Shown: positions 36,022 through 44,273 of the stretch, piece by piece | How positions within the stretch are numbered: position 1 is the stretch's first letter | How the letters are laid out: each line of letters begins with the position of its first letter | Source of the DNA: an uncultured Bacteroides sp. | Lineage (GTDB): Bacteria; Bacteroidota; Bacteroidia; Bacteroidales; Bacteroidaceae | Reading direction: 5' to 3' | DNA length: 64,000 nucleotides | Assembly (NCBI GenBank): GCA_949294185.1 | Contig: CASFGA010000008.1 | Location: 185,606 to 249,605 of the forward strand | Notes under the pieces: generated by a model | The model's input: the letters and a program-made list of their open reading frames with translations, nothing else | Databases searched by the model: none | Told to the model about the DNA's origin: nothing | Made by a program: the position numbers and the translations under genes

Positions 36022-37065
36022 ATGGCACAATTGAATTTTGGCGGAGTTATCGAGAATGTGGTAACTCGCGAAGAGTTTCCTTTGGAAAAGGCGCGTGAAG
36101 TATTGAAGAACGAAACGATTGCTGTAATCGGATATGGCGTACAGGGTCCGGGCCAGTCTTTGAACTTGCGCGACAATGGTTTTAATGTGATTGTAGGACA
36201 ACGGCAGGGGAAAACCTACGAAAAGGCAGTTTCCGACGGATGGGTACCGGGAGAAACCTTGTTCAGCATCGAAGAGGCTTGCAAGAGAGGTACTATCATC
36301 ATGTGCCTGCTTTCGGATGCAGCCGTGATGTCTGTATGGCCTACCATCAAGCCCCACTTGACAGCCGGAAAGGCTCTTTATTTCTCTCACGGATTTGCCA
36401 TTACATGGAATGACCGTACCGGCGTGGTTCCTCCCGCTGATATTGATGTGATTATGGTTGCACCGAAGGGCTCGGGTACGTCTTTGCGTACGATGTTCCT
36501 TGAAGGACGCGGACTGAACTCGTCTTATGCCATCTATCAGGATGTGACAGGTAAGGCTTATGATCGCACCATCGCGTTGGGTATCGGCATTGGCTCAGGT
36601 TATCTGTTTGAAACCACATTCCAGCGTGAAGCAACATCTGACCTGACGGGTGAACGCGGCTCTTTGATGGGAGCTATTCAGGGACTGTTGCTGGCTCAAT
36701 ATGAGGTGTTGCGTGAAAATGGCCATACTCCTTCTGAGGCTTTCAATGAGACAGTGGAGGAATTGACCCAGTCGCTGATGCCTTTGTTCGCTAAAAACGG
36801 TATGGATTGGATGTATGCCAACTGTTCCACTACGGCACAGCGCGGTGCCTTGGATTGGATGACTCCGTTCCACGATGCCATCAAGCCGGTTATGCAGAAG
36901 CTGTATGAAAGCGTGAAGTCGGGCCACGAGGCGCAGATTTCCATCGACAGCAATTCTCAACCCGACTATCGTGAAAAACTGAATGCGGAACTGAAGGCTT
37001 TGCGTGAAAGCGAGATGTGGCAGGCTGCTGTAACGGTGCGTCAGTTGCGCCCGGAAAATAACTGA
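36022..37065 (+). CDS. ilvC: Ketol-acid reductoisomerase
   Basis: The 347-residue enzyme rearranges and reduces acetolactate or acetohydroxybutyrate with NAD(P)H. The Rossmann GYGVQGPGQSLNLRDNG segment, VMVAPKGSGTSLR, and the metal-binding C-terminal knotted domain (TSDLTGERGSLMGAIQGLL, then E-x-EL segments) are seen. Cofactor-loop residues are VGQRQGKTYEKA, so preference (NADH or NADPH) is not obvious. Last gene of the ilv operon, ended by the hairpin at 37133. Confidence 0.96.
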   Translation: MAQLNFGGVIENVVTREEFPLEKAREVLKNETIAVIGYGVQGPGQSLNLRDNGFNVIVGQRQGKTYEKAVSDGWVPGETLFSIEEACKRGTIIMCLLSDAAVMSVWPTIKPHLTAGKALYFSHGFAITWNDRTGVVPPADIDVIMVAPKGSGTSLRTMFLEGRGLNSSYAIYQDVTGKAYDRTIALGIGIGSGYLFETTFQREATSDLTGERGSLMGAIQGLLLAQYEVLRENGHTPSEAFNETVEELTQSLMPLFAKNGMDWMYANCSTTAQRGALDWMTPFHDAIKPVMQKLYESVKSGHEAQISIDSNSQPDYREKLNAELKALRESEMWQAAVTVRQLRPENN

Positions 37066-37132
37066 TCAGGCAGGGAAACACGCATGTGTCTTATTGGATG
37101 AAACGGATTGCCGTTTCTGTCTCTATAGAAGA

Positions 37133-37173
37133 AGAGACTGCCTTTGCGTTTTGTCAGGGCAGTCTCTTTTTTT
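37133..37173 (+). terminator. Terminator of the ilv operon
   Basis: AGAGACTGCC (37133-37142) pairs with GGCAGTCTCT (37158-37167) and is followed by a run of seven T bases. Confidence 0.88.
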
Positions 37174-37238
37174 GTCTTCATGCAACGCAGTTTGGCTGCG
37201 TATCAAATTATGTTTTGATTGCTTTAAACGGAAGTCTG

Positions 37239-37658
37239 TCAGTCTTCATCATCGTCACTGTCAAAGTCAAATTCGTCAAAATATTCCGGAGTAAAGAATT
37301 CATCCAAGTCGCGGCGTTCCTTTTTGGTCGGACGTCCCGTTCCGCGGGCGCGGTCGACAAATCCGCTTATCCGGCTCATTTCCAACAGTTCATATTGGTC
37401 AGGAGTCGTTACATTCTCCATGATTTCCGGAACCAACTTCGCTCCTACACGTTTTTCGATGGCCTGCAACACTTTGAAAGAATAGGTGACAGGAGGTTTT
37501 CTTACTTGAACCACATCGCCAGGCTTTATCATGCGGGCAGGTTTCACTTGAGAGCCGTTGACTGATATCCTGCCTTTTTTACAGGCTTCGGCAGCAATGG
37601 TACGGGTCTTGAATATGCGGGCAGCCCACATCCATTTGTCTATTCTTGCTTCAGGCAT
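37239..37658 (-). CDS. hslR: S4-domain RNA-binding protein, Hsp15-like
   Basis: The 139-residue protein starts with an S4 RNA-binding domain (ARIDKWMWAARIFKTRTIAA, KKGRISVNGSQVKPARMIKPGD). A short linker with RGTGRPTKKERRDLDEFF follows, and the tail is very acidic (FDEFDFDSDDDED). Hsp15 family proteins bind stalled 50S subunits carrying peptidyl-tRNA. That job fits the neighbour pth, which frees tRNA from peptidyl-tRNA. The start at 37658 (MPEARIDKW) is preferred; the longer frame overlaps pth. Confidence 0.88.
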   Translation of the reverse strand: MPEARIDKWMWAARIFKTRTIAAEACKKGRISVNGSQVKPARMIKPGDVVQVRKPPVTYSFKVLQAIEKRVGAKLVPEIMENVTTPDQYELLEMSRISGFVDRARGTGRPTKKERRDLDEFFTPEYFDEFDFDSDDDED

Positions 37659-37672
37659 GATTGATTTCTTGT

Positions 37673-38236
37673 TTATTTGTTGTTGTATTGATTCATCGTA
37701 TTGTTCAGTCCTGCCAGACAAAAGCTTTTTATGATTTCTCCGGCTGTTTCCAGGCGTTCCGGCAATAGTTTCCTGTCGTCTTCACAGAAGCGACCCAGCA
37801 CAAAGTCTATTTGTCCGCCTCTTGGAAAATCATTTCCGATGCCGAAGCGCAGCCGTGCATAGTTTTGCGTGCCCAATGTTGCGGCTATATGCTTTAATCC
37901 GTTGTGTCCGGCATCACTCCCTTTGCCTTTCAGCCGTAAGCTTCCGAAAGGAAGAGCAAGGTCATCGACCACAATCAGCACGTTTTCCAGCGGAATCTTT
38001 TCTTGCTGCATCCAGTATCGTACGGCGTTTCCGCTCAGATTCATATAGGTGGACGGTTTAAGCAGTATCAGTTGGCGTCCTTTCAATGACAGACAGGCGA
38101 CGGCACCATAGCGCTTGTCGCTGAAAACAATATTGGACGCCTTAGCAAGGGCGTCCAATACCATAAATCCTATATTGTGACGGGTTTCTCGGTATTCTTC
38201 ACCGATATTTCCCAGTCCTACTATCAAATATTTCAT
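37673..38236 (-). CDS. pth: Peptidyl-tRNA hydrolase
   Basis: The 187-residue enzyme has Asn10 and catalytic His20 in [19 protein letters not shown], the [13 protein letters not shown] block and [27 protein letters not shown]. It cleaves the ester between peptide and tRNA from aborted translation. It is 14 bases upstream of hslR and 35 bases downstream of rplY, the common rplY-pth order. Confidence 0.97.
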   Translation of the reverse strand: MKYLIVGLGNIGEEYRETRHNIGFMVLDALAKASNIVFSDKRYGAVACLSLKGRQLILLKPSTYMNLSGNAVRYWMQQEKIPLENVLIVVDDLALPFGSLRLKGKGSDAGHNGLKHIAATLGTQNYARLRFGIGNDFPRGGQIDFVLGRFCEDDRKLLPERLETAGEIIKSFCLAGLNNTMNQYNNK

Positions 38237-38271
38237 TGATGGGATTGTATGTCTTTAAGTTTATTTCCGCA

Positions 38272-38868
38272 TTATTTGTTTGCAGCGGCTTGAGCACCAC
38301 GGGCTGCACGAGTCAGTTTAACAGCGCAAACTACAGCGTCCTTCGCGTTCATGATTTCCAGTCCTTCGTAGCTCAGTTCGCCTACCTTGATGGTTTTGCC
38401 CAGACCCAAGTTTGAAACATTGATGACCATACGTTCCGGAATCATGTTGTACAGAGCTTTCACTTTCAGCTTGCGCATCTGAAGAACAAGTTTACCACCG
38501 GCCTTTACACCTTCAGCCAGACCTTCCAACTGTACGGGAACTTCCATTACGATAGGTTTGGCCTCGTCAATCTGATAGAAGTCAATGTGCAGGATAGCGT
38601 CTGTTACAGGGTGGAACTGGATATCCTTCATGACAGCGTTTACTATCTTGCCGTCAATGTTCAGGTCTACCACATAGATATGCGGTGTATACACCAACTT
38701 GCGTATGCCGTCTACCGTAACAGAAAAGTGGGTTGCAATTTGATTGCCGTTTTCATCTTTCTGCGATCCGTACAATACACAAGGGATGCTTGCGTTTTTG
38801 CGTAAATCTTTTGTTGCCTTTTTGCCAGTTTCTGCTCTCAATGAGCCTTGGATTTGAATTGATTTCAT
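38272..38868 (-). CDS. rplY: 50S ribosomal protein L25 (long, Ctc type)
   Basis: The 198-residue protein has the 5S rRNA-binding N-terminal domain (IQGSLRAETGKKATKDLRKN, IPCVLYG) and the TL5/CTC C-terminal beta domain (VPVQLEGLAEGVKAGGKLVLQ). It ends with an Ala/Arg-rich tail. This long form is usual outside the enterobacteria. It leads the rplY-pth-hslR transcript from the promoter at 38947-38977. Confidence 0.96.
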   Translation of the reverse strand: MKSIQIQGSLRAETGKKATKDLRKNASIPCVLYGSQKDENGNQIATHFSVTVDGIRKLVYTPHIYVVDLNIDGKIVNAVMKDIQFHPVTDAILHIDFYQIDEAKPIVMEVPVQLEGLAEGVKAGGKLVLQMRKLKVKALYNMIPERMVINVSNLGLGKTIKVGELSYEGLEIMNAKDAVVCAVKLTRAARGAQAAANK

Positions 38869-38946
38869 TTTCTTGAATTTTTTGTGTTACTCTAAATTAA
38901 GTGTCTCTTGCTTAATTCGCCATCACACGACAGCTTAAAAGCGCGG

Positions 38947-38977
38947 CAAAGGTAATATATTTTTTTAATTCACCCAA
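38947..38977 (-). promoter_or_regulatory. Promoter of rplY-pth-hslR
   Basis: On the minus strand TTG (38977-38975), a 20-base spacer and TACCTTTG followed by C (38954-38946) match the Bacteroidetes promoter, about 80 bases before rplY. Confidence 0.7.
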
Positions 38978-38985
38978 TTAAATGG

Positions 38986-39360
38986 TCAGAAATCAATGTC
39001 TATTTTTATTTCATCCGTCTTTATCGGCTCATTTTCTTCAGCGTTTTCCTGTTCTTTTCTTTCTTTTACGCTGCTTTCCGGAGAGTTTTCTTCTATATAT
39101 TGGATGGTTTGCTGGAGTCCGTTCATAAATTTCTCAAAATCTTCTCTATATAAGAAAATCTTATGCTTTTCGAAACTTACTTGAGGTTCACTTCCTTCTT
39201 CGGATATGATTTTTTTGCTTTCCGTGATTGCCAGAAACATTTCATCCTTACGGCTCTTCTTTACATCCAGATAATAAATGCGTTTTCCAGCTCTTATGGC
39301 TTTTGAGAAAACGATTTCCTTATCCCCTTCCGATTTGTTCTTCTTGTTCAGATCTTCCAT
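38986..39360 (-). CDS. DUF3276 (PUR-alpha-like) nucleic-acid-binding protein
   Basis: The 124-residue protein carries one PUR-type repeat (about residues 17-90: IVFSKAIRAGKRIYYLDVK, FLAITESKK, IFLYREDFEKFMNGLQQTI). An acidic, Glu-rich tail follows. PUR-like proteins of the phylum bind single-stranded DNA and RNA. It is transcribed alone, upstream of the rplY promoter. Its role in the cell is unknown. Confidence 0.85.
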   Translation of the reverse strand: MEDLNKKNKSEGDKEIVFSKAIRAGKRIYYLDVKKSRKDEMFLAITESKKIISEEGSEPQVSFEKHKIFLYREDFEKFMNGLQQTIQYIEENSPESSVKERKEQENAEENEPIKTDEIKIDIDF

Positions 39361-39503
39361 ATCTTGTTGTCCTTATTAATAAAACATCTCCAAATTTGAC
39401 TATTTTTTTGGAATGTGCAAAGGAAGAAGCTGATAAAAAAATATAATCGCTAAAAAAACGGAAAAAAAGTCTTCCGATTATAGGCTGTGTAAAGGAATTT
39501 GAT

Positions 39504-39511
39504 TACTTTTG
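39504..39511 (+). promoter_or_regulatory. Possible -7 element of nusB
   Basis: TACTTTTG followed by C fits TAnnTTTGC and lies 27 bases before the nusB start. No convincing -33 element is seen. Confidence 0.45.
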
Positions 39512-39538
39512 CAACTCAATTATTTAGTTATTGTTAGT

Positions 39539-40465
39539 ATGATTAACAGAGTTCTTATTCGTCTTAAGATAGTTCAGATAATCTATGCTTATTATCAGAA
39601 CGGTGGTAAAAATTTGGATACTGCGGAAAAAGAGTTGTTCTTCAGCTTGTCAAAGGCATACGATTTGTATAACTATCTTCTTCTTCTGATGGTGGAGATA
39701 ACCCGCTATGCCGCCAAGCGCTTGGAGGCAGGGAAAAACAAGCTTGCGCCTACAAAGGAAGAACTGTTTCCGAATACTAAATTTGTAGACAATGCGTTCA
39801 TCGCCCAACTGGAGGTTAACCGGCAGTTGAATGAATTTGTATCCAATCAGAAAAAGACTTGGACGAATGAGGCGGAGTTTGTCAAGTCGCTTTGTGAGCA
39901 GATTATGCAAAGTGACATATATAAGGAGTATATGGCAAGTGAGACTTCTTCATACGATGAAGATCGTGAGGTGTGGAGGAAAATCTACAAGAAGATTATC
40001 TTTAACAATGCCGCTCTTGATGAAGTTTTGGAAGACCAAAGCCTGTATTGGAACGATGATAAAGAAATCGTTGATACGTTCGTGCTGAAGACAATCAAGC
40101 GTTTTGATCCGAAAAACGGTGAGAAGCAAGAACTTTTGCCTGAGTTCAAGGATGAGGAAGATCAGGATTTCGCCCGTCGCTTGTTCCGCCGTACGATATT
40201 GAATGCGGATTATTATCGTCATTTGATCAGTGAGAATTCGAAAAACTGGGATTTAAGCCGTGTCGCTGTAATGGATGTAGTCATTATGCAGATAGCTTTG
40301 GCTGAAATCTTGAGCTTTCCGAACATTCCTATAAATGTGTCATTGAACGAATATGTGGAGATTGCAAAGCTTTATAGCACCCCCAAAAGCGGCGCCTTCA
40401 TTAATGGAACCTTGGATGGAATTGTTAATCAATTGAAAAAGGAAAATAAGCTGACTAAAAGTTGA
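39539..40465 (+). CDS. nusB: Transcription antitermination factor NusB, long form
   Basis: The 308-residue protein ends in a NusB domain (about residues 180-305: FARRLFRRTILNADYYRHLI, WDLSRVAVMDVVIMQIALAE, INVSLNEYVEIAKLYSTPKS, FINGTLDGIVNQL). It is more than twice the length of the E. coli protein because of an N-terminal extension that itself resembles a degenerate NusB-like helical part. NusB with NusE binds boxA RNA during rRNA transcription. The start at 39539 (MINRVLIRLKIVQIIYAYY) is the usual one in the phylum. It leads an operon with yajC. Confidence 0.93.
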   Translation: MINRVLIRLKIVQIIYAYYQNGGKNLDTAEKELFFSLSKAYDLYNYLLLLMVEITRYAAKRLEAGKNKLAPTKEELFPNTKFVDNAFIAQLEVNRQLNEFVSNQKKTWTNEAEFVKSLCEQIMQSDIYKEYMASETSSYDEDREVWRKIYKKIIFNNAALDEVLEDQSLYWNDDKEIVDTFVLKTIKRFDPKNGEKQELLPEFKDEEDQDFARRLFRRTILNADYYRHLISENSKNWDLSRVAVMDVVIMQIALAEILSFPNIPINVSLNEYVEIAKLYSTPKSGAFINGTLDGIVNQLKKENKLTKS

Positions 40466-40506
40466 TATCTTTGTCAGGAGTATTAATTTGATAAATAAAA
40501 AAACTT

Positions 40507-40818
40507 ATGAATTTGTTGACTGTCTTTTTGCAGAACCAAGGCGGCGGAGCCGATTATTCTTTCTTGATTATGATGGTGGCTATTTTCGCCATCATGTATT
40601 TCTTCATGATTCGTCCTCAGAACAAAAAACAGAAGGAAATCGCCAATTTTCGTAAAAATCTGGAAGTGGGTCAAGCTGTTATTACTGCTGGAGGTATTTA
40701 CGGAAAAATCAAAGAAATAGAAGATAATGCCGTTATCGTGGAAATCGCTCCCAGTGTAAAGATTAAGGTAGATAGAAATTCTATTTACGCCGATGCACAA
40801 GCTACCCAGACCAAGTAA
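40507..40818 (+). CDS. yajC: Preprotein translocase accessory subunit YajC
   Basis: The 103-residue protein has one transmembrane helix (about 20-37) followed by the signature FFMIRPQNKKQKEIANFRKN and the cytoplasmic domain (LEVGQAVITAGGIYGKIKEI). YajC joins SecDF at the Sec channel. It is 41 bases after nusB and 27 bases before the YbbR-like gene. Confidence 0.95.
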   Translation: MNLLTVFLQNQGGGADYSFLIMMVAIFAIMYFFMIRPQNKKQKEIANFRKNLEVGQAVITAGGIYGKIKEIEDNAVIVEIAPSVKIKVDRNSIYADAQATQTK

Positions 40819-40845
40819 TCAGGGAAGTATAAAAGTTTGAAGATT

Positions 40846-41856
40846 ATGTTCGACAGAAAGAACATAAAAAGATATTATTTGAACAGTTTAAGGAAAATCA
40901 GGAGTTTTCTGCTCAGCGCCAAGAGCCGGGAACTTTTGGTTTTCTGTTTTTTTGTTTTTGTGGCATTCTGTTTCTGGTTGCTTCAGACGATGAATGACAT
41001 TTATCAGGCCGACTTTAAGATACCGGTTCGTCTGAAAAATGTACCGAAAGAGATTGTGATGACTTCTGAACTGCCTAAAGAAATCCGGGTGCATGTGGAA
41101 GATCGGGGGACTGTATTGCTGAACTATATGTTGGGGCGTACTTTTTTCCCTGTGTCCTTCGATTTCCAGGATTATAAGGATAACGGTTTTCACGTGTCCA
41201 TACCCGTATCTGAAGTTACAAAGAAGGTTTCCGCCCAGCTTGCCAGCACAACCAAGCTTTTGTCTGTGCGCCCTAATGCACTTGAGTTTATTTATACAGA
41301 AGGAAAAGCCAAGAAAGTTCCGGTGGCTGCCAAAGGAAGGATGATGGCCGGGCATCAATATTATATTTCGGACATTCAGCTTTCTCCTGATTCGGTGATG
41401 GTATATGCTCCTGATTCTGTGCTGGACTTCATAACGACTGCGTATACCCAGCCCTTGGATCTTGAAAATATAACGGATACCGTATCAGAACATGTCCATT
41501 TGCAGGTGGTGAAGGGTGCCAAGTTCATGCCGGCTTCTGCGGATGTAAAGATATATGTGGATATGTATTCGGAGAAAACGGTGGAGGTTCCTGTTACAGG
41601 ACTGAATTTTCCTGCCGGAAAAATACTGAGGACTTTTCCTTCGCGTGTTCAGGTTACCTTTCAGGTGGGTTTGAAACATTTCAAGCAGATTACGGGAGAA
41701 GACTTCTTTATCGGAGTGTCTTATGAAGATGTGATGAATGTCAAGGACAACAAGATTCATCTTACTTTGCGTAGGATACCCGACTTTGTCAGTCATGTGC
41801 GCATCGTGCCTGAAGAAGTGGATTATCTGATAGAACAGCAACAGACTGGAGATTGA
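40846..41856 (+). CDS. YbbR-like domain protein
   Basis: The 336-residue protein has one N-terminal membrane helix (about 30-50) and then YbbR-like repeats in the periplasm. Examples are IPVRLKNVPKEIVMTSELPK, VPVAAKGRMMAGHQYYISD with SPDSVMVYAP, and VEVPVTGLNFPAGKILRTFP. In firmicutes YbbR (CdaR) regulates c-di-AMP synthesis; here no cyclase is adjacent, and the position between yajC and coaE is typical for Bacteroidetes. The start at 40846 is chosen over a TTG at 40837. Confidence 0.85.
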   Translation: MFDRKNIKRYYLNSLRKIRSFLLSAKSRELLVFCFFVFVAFCFWLLQTMNDIYQADFKIPVRLKNVPKEIVMTSELPKEIRVHVEDRGTVLLNYMLGRTFFPVSFDFQDYKDNGFHVSIPVSEVTKKVSAQLASTTKLLSVRPNALEFIYTEGKAKKVPVAAKGRMMAGHQYYISDIQLSPDSVMVYAPDSVLDFITTAYTQPLDLENITDTVSEHVHLQVVKGAKFMPASADVKIYVDMYSEKTVEVPVTGLNFPAGKILRTFPSRVQVTFQVGLKHFKQITGEDFFIGVSYEDVMNVKDNKIHLTLRRIPDFVSHVRIVPEEVDYLIEQQQTGD

Positions 41857-41860
41857 TATC

Positions 41861-42448
41861 ATGATTAGGTTGGGCATTACAGGCGGGATAGGCTGCGGAA
41901 AATCCTATATTGCGCATCTCTTGCAGGAGAGAGGGATACCGGTATATGATACAGACCGTGAGGCGAAAAGGCTTATGCTTTCTCATCCCGCCGTCCGCAA
42001 GAGCCTGATAGAGCTGTTGGGGGAGTCTGTTTATCAGGGAAGTGTACTTAACAAACCGCTTTTGGCCGGTTATCTGTTTGCCTGCAAAGACAATGCGGAG
42101 CGAATTAATAAGATTGTTCATCCGTGTGTATATGAAGATTTCTTGTGTTGGGCGGAGTCGCACAAATTATCAGGGAAGAATCTGGTCGCTATGGAAAGTG
42201 CCATTTTGTTTGAGTCAGGGTTCAACCGGGCTGTAGACCGTGTGCTGATGGTGTATGCCCCGATGGAGTTGCGGATTCGGCGTGCGATGGAGCGTGACCA
42301 TGCATCGGAAAAACAGGTGCGTTCGCGTATGGCGGCTCAGGCGGATGATGAGGAAAAGATGAAGCGGTCGGATTATGTGATAACGAATGACGGCATTTCT
42401 TCATTGGATACACAGTTGGACTGTATTCTTCAGGCTTTGAAAGAGTGA
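41861..42448 (+). CDS. coaE: Dephospho-CoA kinase
   Basis: The 195-residue kinase has the P-loop GITGGIGCGKSY (5-16), the LID-type segment VYDTDREAKRLM and the acceptor region VAMESAILFESGF. It phosphorylates dephospho-CoA in the last step of coenzyme A synthesis. It begins 4 bases after the YbbR-like gene. Confidence 0.95.
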   Translation: MIRLGITGGIGCGKSYIAHLLQERGIPVYDTDREAKRLMLSHPAVRKSLIELLGESVYQGSVLNKPLLAGYLFACKDNAERINKIVHPCVYEDFLCWAESHKLSGKNLVAMESAILFESGFNRAVDRVLMVYAPMELRIRRAMERDHASEKQVRSRMAAQADDEEKMKRSDYVITNDGISSLDTQLDCILQALKE

Positions 42449-42464
42449 AAAGATATCCGATAGC

Positions 42465-42495
42465 TTGTGTATTTCGTCTGTGAATTGTATTTTTG
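42465..42495 (+). promoter_or_regulatory. Promoter of the DUF5606 gene
   Basis: TTG (42465-42467), a 20-base spacer and TATTTTTG followed by C (42488-42496) fit the Bacteroidetes consensus, 32 bases before the start codon. Confidence 0.6.
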
Positions 42496-42527
42496 CGTCG
42501 ATTATAAATTTAATATTACAGATAATT

Positions 42528-42953
42528 ATGTTGAAGACTATTTTGGCTGTTTCGGGTAAACCGGGACTGTATAAATTGATTTCTCAGGCAAGAAATATGT
42601 TGATAGTGGAATCCGTAAGTTCGGACAGGAAAAGAATGCCCGTTCATGCCAGTGAAAAAGTCATATCATTGGGTGATATTGCCATGTATACGGATGCTGA
42701 CGAAGTTCCGTTGGGTGAAGTGCTGGAGTCTGTAAAAAAGAAGGAGAACGGTGCGCTTGTTTCTCTGGATTATAAGAAGGCTTCATCAGAAGAGCTGCAT
42801 GGCTTTATGGCCGAAGTGCTTCCCAATTACGACCGCGACCGTGTGCATACGGGAGACATCAAAAAGCTTATCCAGTGGTATAACCTGTTGGTGTCAAACG
42901 GTGAAACGGATTTTGTAGAGAAAGAAGAAGAGAAGGCTGAAGAAGAAGCATAG
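42528..42953 (+). CDS. DUF5606 protein
   Basis: The 141-residue protein has the family start KTILAVSGKPGLYKLISQ, a middle SLGDIAMYTDADEVPL segment and LPNYDRDRVHTGDIKKLIQW. A Glu-rich tail follows (EKEEEKAEEEA). It is a small cytoplasmic protein conserved in Bacteroidetes, with no known function. It has its own promoter and a strong terminator. Confidence 0.8.
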   Translation: MLKTILAVSGKPGLYKLISQARNMLIVESVSSDRKRMPVHASEKVISLGDIAMYTDADEVPLGEVLESVKKKENGALVSLDYKKASSEELHGFMAEVLPNYDRDRVHTGDIKKLIQWYNLLVSNGETDFVEKEEEKAEEEA

Positions 42954-42977
42954 TCTTTTCGCTTTGGCAGAATGTTG

Positions 42978-43022
42978 CAGATTCCGCATCCAGGGTCAGG
43001 CCTGGGTGCGGAATCTGTTTTT
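42978..43022 (+). terminator. Terminator of the DUF5606 gene, overlapping the end of the ampG-like gene
   Basis: A 17-bp stem (42978-42994 with 43001-43017, one G-U pair) and a 6-base loop are followed by a T run. The stop codon of the convergent permease gene (42996-42998) lies in the loop, so one stem arm is also coding sequence. Confidence 0.85.
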
Positions 43023-44255
43023 CAGCCGGCAGGTCACGATAAACGTGACAGATGTGCATATCATGATCCATATAAAAAACAGGCGGTAGCCGAGGAATTC
43101 CTGAATCCATCCGGCCATCATGCCGGGAATCATCATGCCCAACGCCATGAAAGCCGTACAGATGGCATAATGGGCGGTCTTGTATTGTCCTTCAGAGAAA
43201 TGGATGAGATAAAGCATATAGGCTGTAAAGCCGAATCCGTATCCGAACTGTTCGATAAAGATACAGCTGTTTATCAGGAGCAGGTCTGCGGGCTGGGCGT
43301 AGCTGAGATATACATATACGGCATCCGGCAGGGAGATTGCCCAGACCATGGGCCAGAGCCACCGTTGCAGGCCGTGTTTGGCTACGGCCATTCCTCCCAA
43401 GATTCCTCCTATAGTCAGGCCGATTATGCCTACGGTTCCTTGTGTGAAGCCAATCTGTGCGGTTGTCATGCCCAGGCCTCCCTGTCCGATAGGGTCAAGC
43501 AGAAAGGGGATGCTCATTTTCCCCAGCTGTGCTTCTGGCAGCCTGTAAAGCAGCATGAAGAGAATGGCTGTGCCTGCACCTTCTTTCTGGAAAAATGACC
43601 GGAATGTAAACAGGAAATCTTTCAGCAGTTCGGTCGCATGCTTGTGCTCTGGTGAAGTGTCGGCAGGGGGATGTGGCAGGAAAGAGAGGTGATATGCCCA
43701 CAGGGCCAGAAATAGGCCGGCAGACAGAAAGAAGGTAAGACTCCAGGCATAGCAGATTCTTCCGGTTGTCTGCTCCAGAAATCCGGCCAGCATGATAAGC
43801 AACCCCTGTCCGGCTATGGTGGCGATGCGGTAAAAGGTGCTTCGGATGCCGACATAGAAAGCCTGGTCGCGGTTGTCGAGCCCAAGCATATAAAATCCGT
43901 CGGCTGCAATGTCATGGGTGGCCGAGCTGAAAGCCATCAGCCAGAAAAAGGCAAGCGTGAGTTGCAGGTAGCGGTCTGCGGGTAAGGTAAAGGCTACTCC
44001 GGCCAGTCCGGCTCCAATCATCAGCTGCATGCAGACAATCCACCAGCGTTTGCTGCGTATCAGGTCGACAAACGGACTCCATAGCGGCTTGATGACCCAC
44101 GGCAGATTCAGCCATCCGGTATACAAGGCTACTTCCGCATTCGAGATGCCCATGCGTTTATACATGGTTACCGACAAGGTCATTACGATGACATACGGCA
44201 GTCCTTCTGCAAAATACAGGCTTGGCACCCATGTCCACGGAGAATGTCTTTTCAT
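42996..44255 (-). CDS. AmpG-like muropeptide permease (MFS)
   Basis: The 419-residue major facilitator has 12 predicted helices and the AmpG-type opening WVPSLYFAEGLPYVIVMTLS, LPWVIKPLWSPFVDLIRSKRWWIV, and SATHDIAADGFYM. AmpG imports GlcNAc-anhydroMurNAc peptides from the periplasm for recycling. The preceding gene in the operon encodes a SpoIID-type peptidoglycan enzyme, in agreement with a cell-wall role. The start (MKRHSPWTW) lies 18 bases after the SpoIID gene. Other substrates cannot be excluded. Confidence 0.83.
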   Translation of the reverse strand: MKRHSPWTWVPSLYFAEGLPYVIVMTLSVTMYKRMGISNAEVALYTGWLNLPWVIKPLWSPFVDLIRSKRWWIVCMQLMIGAGLAGVAFTLPADRYLQLTLAFFWLMAFSSATHDIAADGFYMLGLDNRDQAFYVGIRSTFYRIATIAGQGLLIMLAGFLEQTTGRICYAWSLTFFLSAGLFLALWAYHLSFLPHPPADTSPEHKHATELLKDFLFTFRSFFQKEGAGTAILFMLLYRLPEAQLGKMSIPFLLDPIGQGGLGMTTAQIGFTQGTVGIIGLTIGGILGGMAVAKHGLQRWLWPMVWAISLPDAVYVYLSYAQPADLLLINSCIFIEQFGYGFGFTAYMLYLIHFSEGQYKTAHYAICTAFMALGMMIPGMMAGWIQEFLGYRLFFIWIMICTSVTFIVTCRLKNRFRTQA

Positions 44256-44273
44256 GGTCTGCTGTTTTGGTCG

